From positions 550,084 to 614,083 of the forward strand of contig NZ_JAAOIW010000002.1 of assembly GCF_011440305.1 (NCBI RefSeq): a stretch of DNA of 64,000 bases, written 5' to 3'. Positions 62,058 to 64,000 of this stretch are shown one piece after another. The notes beneath the pieces are model-generated. The model ran no database searches. It was given only the letters and a program-made list of their open reading frames with translations, and was not told the origin of the DNA. A program made the translations under genes and the position numbers. How positions within the stretch are numbered: the first letter of the stretch is position 1; each line of letters opens with the position of its first letter. This DNA is from Paenibacillus agricola. GTDB taxonomy: Bacteria; Bacillota; Bacilli; Paenibacillales; NBRC-103111.

Positions 62058-64000
62058 TTATTTTTGTAATTTCTTTTTCTGCTCTTTAATTACATTTACT
62101 GGGTCCCCAATGAATATTTGTGTATGGGATGGAACTCCTTCACGAATTTTGATAGCTAGTAAATTTAAATTTTTGACCAATTCTAACTGTTCATTTTCTT
62201 CAATTTGAAATTGAATGCCGTATTCATAAACATCGCCAGCCTCAATTTCGTTAATCCAGGCAATATTCCCGTGAAGCTCATAGGCTTGATTTAATATTTC
62301 CGTCTTAAATTTCAAAATAATGTCATCATTAACAGGTAATTTGACTCCCATTAAAAACTTCAATCCACCTGGACCTATATTAGTTATAAACACTTCTGTA
62401 CTGCCCAGATCAACCTTCCTTCCCTTAAACATGGAAATGGTCATTCCTGCCACCAATGGATTTTTAAGATCAACCCGAAAGTATCCTCTGCGGTTTGCAA
62501 TCAATTTCTCTTGTTTTGTCTTCAATGATTGAGTTAATAATTGTTTATTCTTCAATAAATGCACAAATTCTTCTGCATCAATAGGACGGCTGAAATAGTA
62601 CCCTTGAATCTCGTTGCATTTTTGTTCCTTTAAAAAGGTATATTGTTCAGCATTCTCTACACCTTCAGCAACAACGTTCATTTGCAGCGCTTTGGCTAAA
62701 TTCAGGATACATTCAATAATGCTTTTATTAACCGGATCATTTAGAATCTCCTCAACAAATGATTTATCAATTTTAATCGCATCCAGAGATAAACTTTTAA
62801 GTAAGTATAAAGAAGAATAACCAGTACCGAAATCATCAAGTGAAACTTTTATTTTCCGTTTCTTTAACTCAACCAGCAGTTGGGTCACTTCTTTTTCATT
62901 ACTAATGAAGGAACTCTCTGTAATCTCAATTTCTAACCGATCCGGCGATATTCCTGACTCTTCAACGATTTCATCGATAACTTGTAATATATTTTGTTTC
63001 AATAACTGTTGTACTGAAAAATTGACCGAGACTGTGATTGGAGGGAGTCCCATGTCTTGCCACTCTTTATTTTGTCTACAGGCTTCACGCAATACCCATT
63101 CGCCGATGGGAACAATGAGTCCTGTTTCCTCTGCAATTGGAATAAACTCTGTTGGAGAAACAAGTCCCCAGTCAGGATGATTCCACCTAATTAAGGCTTC
63201 TGCCCCAAGAATTTGTGTAGTTTCGGCATCTACACGAGGCATATATTGTAGGAATAGCTCCTTTTTCTCTAATGCTTTTCGAAGATCGTTGCCTAAAGTA
63301 AATTGCTTAAACGATTGAACGTTTAAAGAAGAGGAATAACATTGAGCTTGGTCTCTTCCCTGCGATTTAGAAAAATAAAGAGCTGTATCCGCATTTTTGA
63401 GTAAACTCTCTACAGTCAAACCATCGAAAGGTGAAAGGCTGATACCAACACTCGCCGTTATATGTAACTCGTAACCTTCAATAATAAATTGTTCTTTGGT
63501 TATTTGTATAATTTTATCCGAAAGAAACATTACTTCACTATGACTCTCCACTTCGGATAGGACAATACAAAATTCGTCACCACCAAGGCGATAAACTATT
63601 TGACCATCATCCAAACAGTTCTGCAACTTATTTGCAAATTGCTTTAGCAAAGCATCACCAATAGAATGTCCAAGAGTATCGTTAACTGACTTAAAACGAT
63701 CCAAGTCAAGTAACAGCACTGCTAGTTTCTTATTATAAAATTGAGCCACTATTAATTGTTTGTCCAGTTGTTCCTCAAACATCCTTCGATTTGGAAGATC
63801 GGTTAAATAATCATGGTAGGCTAAGTATTGATTAAGTTCTTCCGTTTTCCTCCGATCTGTAATATCCAAAACAGTACCTACAGTCGCTATTTTTCCCTCA
63901 TGAAGTACTTTCGTATAATGAACCTCCACTATAATAATAGTACCATCTTGTTTTATCGCCCTGTGACTGAGGTTCTGAATGGATTGTCCTTCAGTTAGAG
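62058..64000 (-). CDS. PAS-GGDEF-EAL-PilZ c-di-GMP protein (partial, 5' end beyond window)
   Basis: At least 647 residues, open to the right edge. Order: PAS end ([33 protein letters not shown]), GGDEF ([12 protein letters not shown]; active-site motif intact), EAL ([16 protein letters not shown] intact, [21 protein letters not shown]), and a C-terminal PilZ-like domain (RRGYFRVD ... NIGPGGLKF). It could make, break and bind cyclic-di-GMP. PilB of the pilus operon belongs to a class that can bind the same nucleotide, a plausible link. The start and any sensor lie outside. Confidence 0.9.
   Translation of the reverse strand, partial: LTEGQSIQNLSHRAIKQDGTIIIVEVHYTKVLHEGKIATVGTVLDITDRRKTEELNQYLAYHDYLTDLPNRRMFEEQLDKQLIVAQFYNKKLAVLLLDLDRFKSVNDTLGHSIGDALLKQFANKLQNCLDDGQIVYRLGGDEFCIVLSEVESHSEVMFLSDKIIQITKEQFIIEGYELHITASVGISLSPFDGLTVESLLKNADTALYFSKSQGRDQAQCYSSSLNVQSFKQFTLGNDLRKALEKKELFLQYMPRVDAETTQILGAEALIRWNHPDWGLVSPTEFIPIAEETGLIVPIGEWVLREACRQNKEWQDMGLPPITVSVNFSVQQLLKQNILQVIDEIVEESGISPDRLEIEITESSFISNEKEVTQLLVELKKRKIKVSLDDFGTGYSSLYLLKSLSLDAIKIDKSFVEEILNDPVNKSIIECILNLAKALQMNVVAEGVENAEQYTFLKEQKCNEIQGYYFSRPIDAEEFVHLLKNKQLLTQSLKTKQEKLIANRRGYFRVDLKNPLVAGMTISMFKGRKVDLGSTEVFITNIGPGGLKFLMGVKLPVNDDIILKFKTEILNQAYELHGNIAWINEIEAGDVYEYGIQFQIEENEQLELVKNLNLLAIKIREGVPSHTQIFIGDPVNVIKEQKKKLQK

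Noticed and set aside
1-64000. CRISPR array, tRNA or rRNA genes
   Set aside because: No regularly spaced identical repeats and no cloverleaf or rRNA-like sequence was seen by eye; a tool search was not possible.

Overview
The window looks like the chromosome of a Paenibacillus-type, Gram-positive, endospore-forming member of the Bacillales. This is inferred from an S-layer-homology protein, a SleL/YaaH-like LysM-GH18 spore cortex enzyme, Lpl/Ytc-type sugar ABC importers without their own ATPase, AraC/YesN-like membrane regulators, VanYZRS-type genes, strong AGGAGG ribosome sites and frequent GTG/TTG starts. No rRNA, tRNA or CRISPR array was seen.

Region 1-10.4 kb is one leftward type IV pilus operon: VanW-like membrane protein, pilB, pilC, prepilin, pilM, pilN, pilO, pilT, an S-layer-homology protein and a secreted von Willebrand A protein cut by the window edge. 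A small LuxR-type gene lies just upstream. No prepilin peptidase is in the window.

Region 11-16.9 kb holds a SAM methyltransferase, an MreB homologue, a collagen-repeat/beta-helix protein, two unknown genes and a UPF0303 protein. Region 16.9-25.9 kb is a pectin-type utilisation locus: membrane AraC regulator, two permeases, a lipoprotein binding protein, an unassigned protein that may be an alpha/alpha-toroid carbohydrate-active enzyme with a Gln-rich head, and oligogalacturonide lyase. Region 26.2-29.5 kb is vanY-vanZ-vanR-vanS without vanHAX. Region 29.7-33.4 kb carries an AraC regulator and two FAD/NAD-type oxidoreductases.

Region 33.5-43.6 kb is mixed housekeeping and accessory: L,D-transpeptidase, YcgL-like nucleotidyltransferase, DEAD helicase, sirtuin, cortex hydrolase, YjbR, HxlR/arginase pair, PH-domain protein. 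Region 43.7-50.4 kb is a leftward operon of two permeases, an HlyD-like adaptor, a binding lipoprotein and a large secreted protein with a frameshift.

Region 50.4-51.8 kb is a recombination scar: a second copy of the vanS 3' end, an IS66-type remnant, an intact small gene and an IS6-type remnant. Region 51.9-57 kb holds TetR, an NmrA-like protein and cysD-cysNC, whose APS kinase domain looks degenerate. Region 57-64 kb is accessory: an integrase tail, a membrane-anchored Nudix protein, zinc-ribbon and DUF6508 proteins, a broken HD-domain gene, and a PAS-GGDEF-EAL-PilZ protein cut by the right edge.

No wholly new system is proven. The best candidates for something undescribed are the pilus operon with its surface modules and a palindrome shared with the L,D-transpeptidase promoter region, the importer/HlyD operon, the unassigned gene in the pectin locus, and the membrane-Nudix gene next to an integrase remnant.
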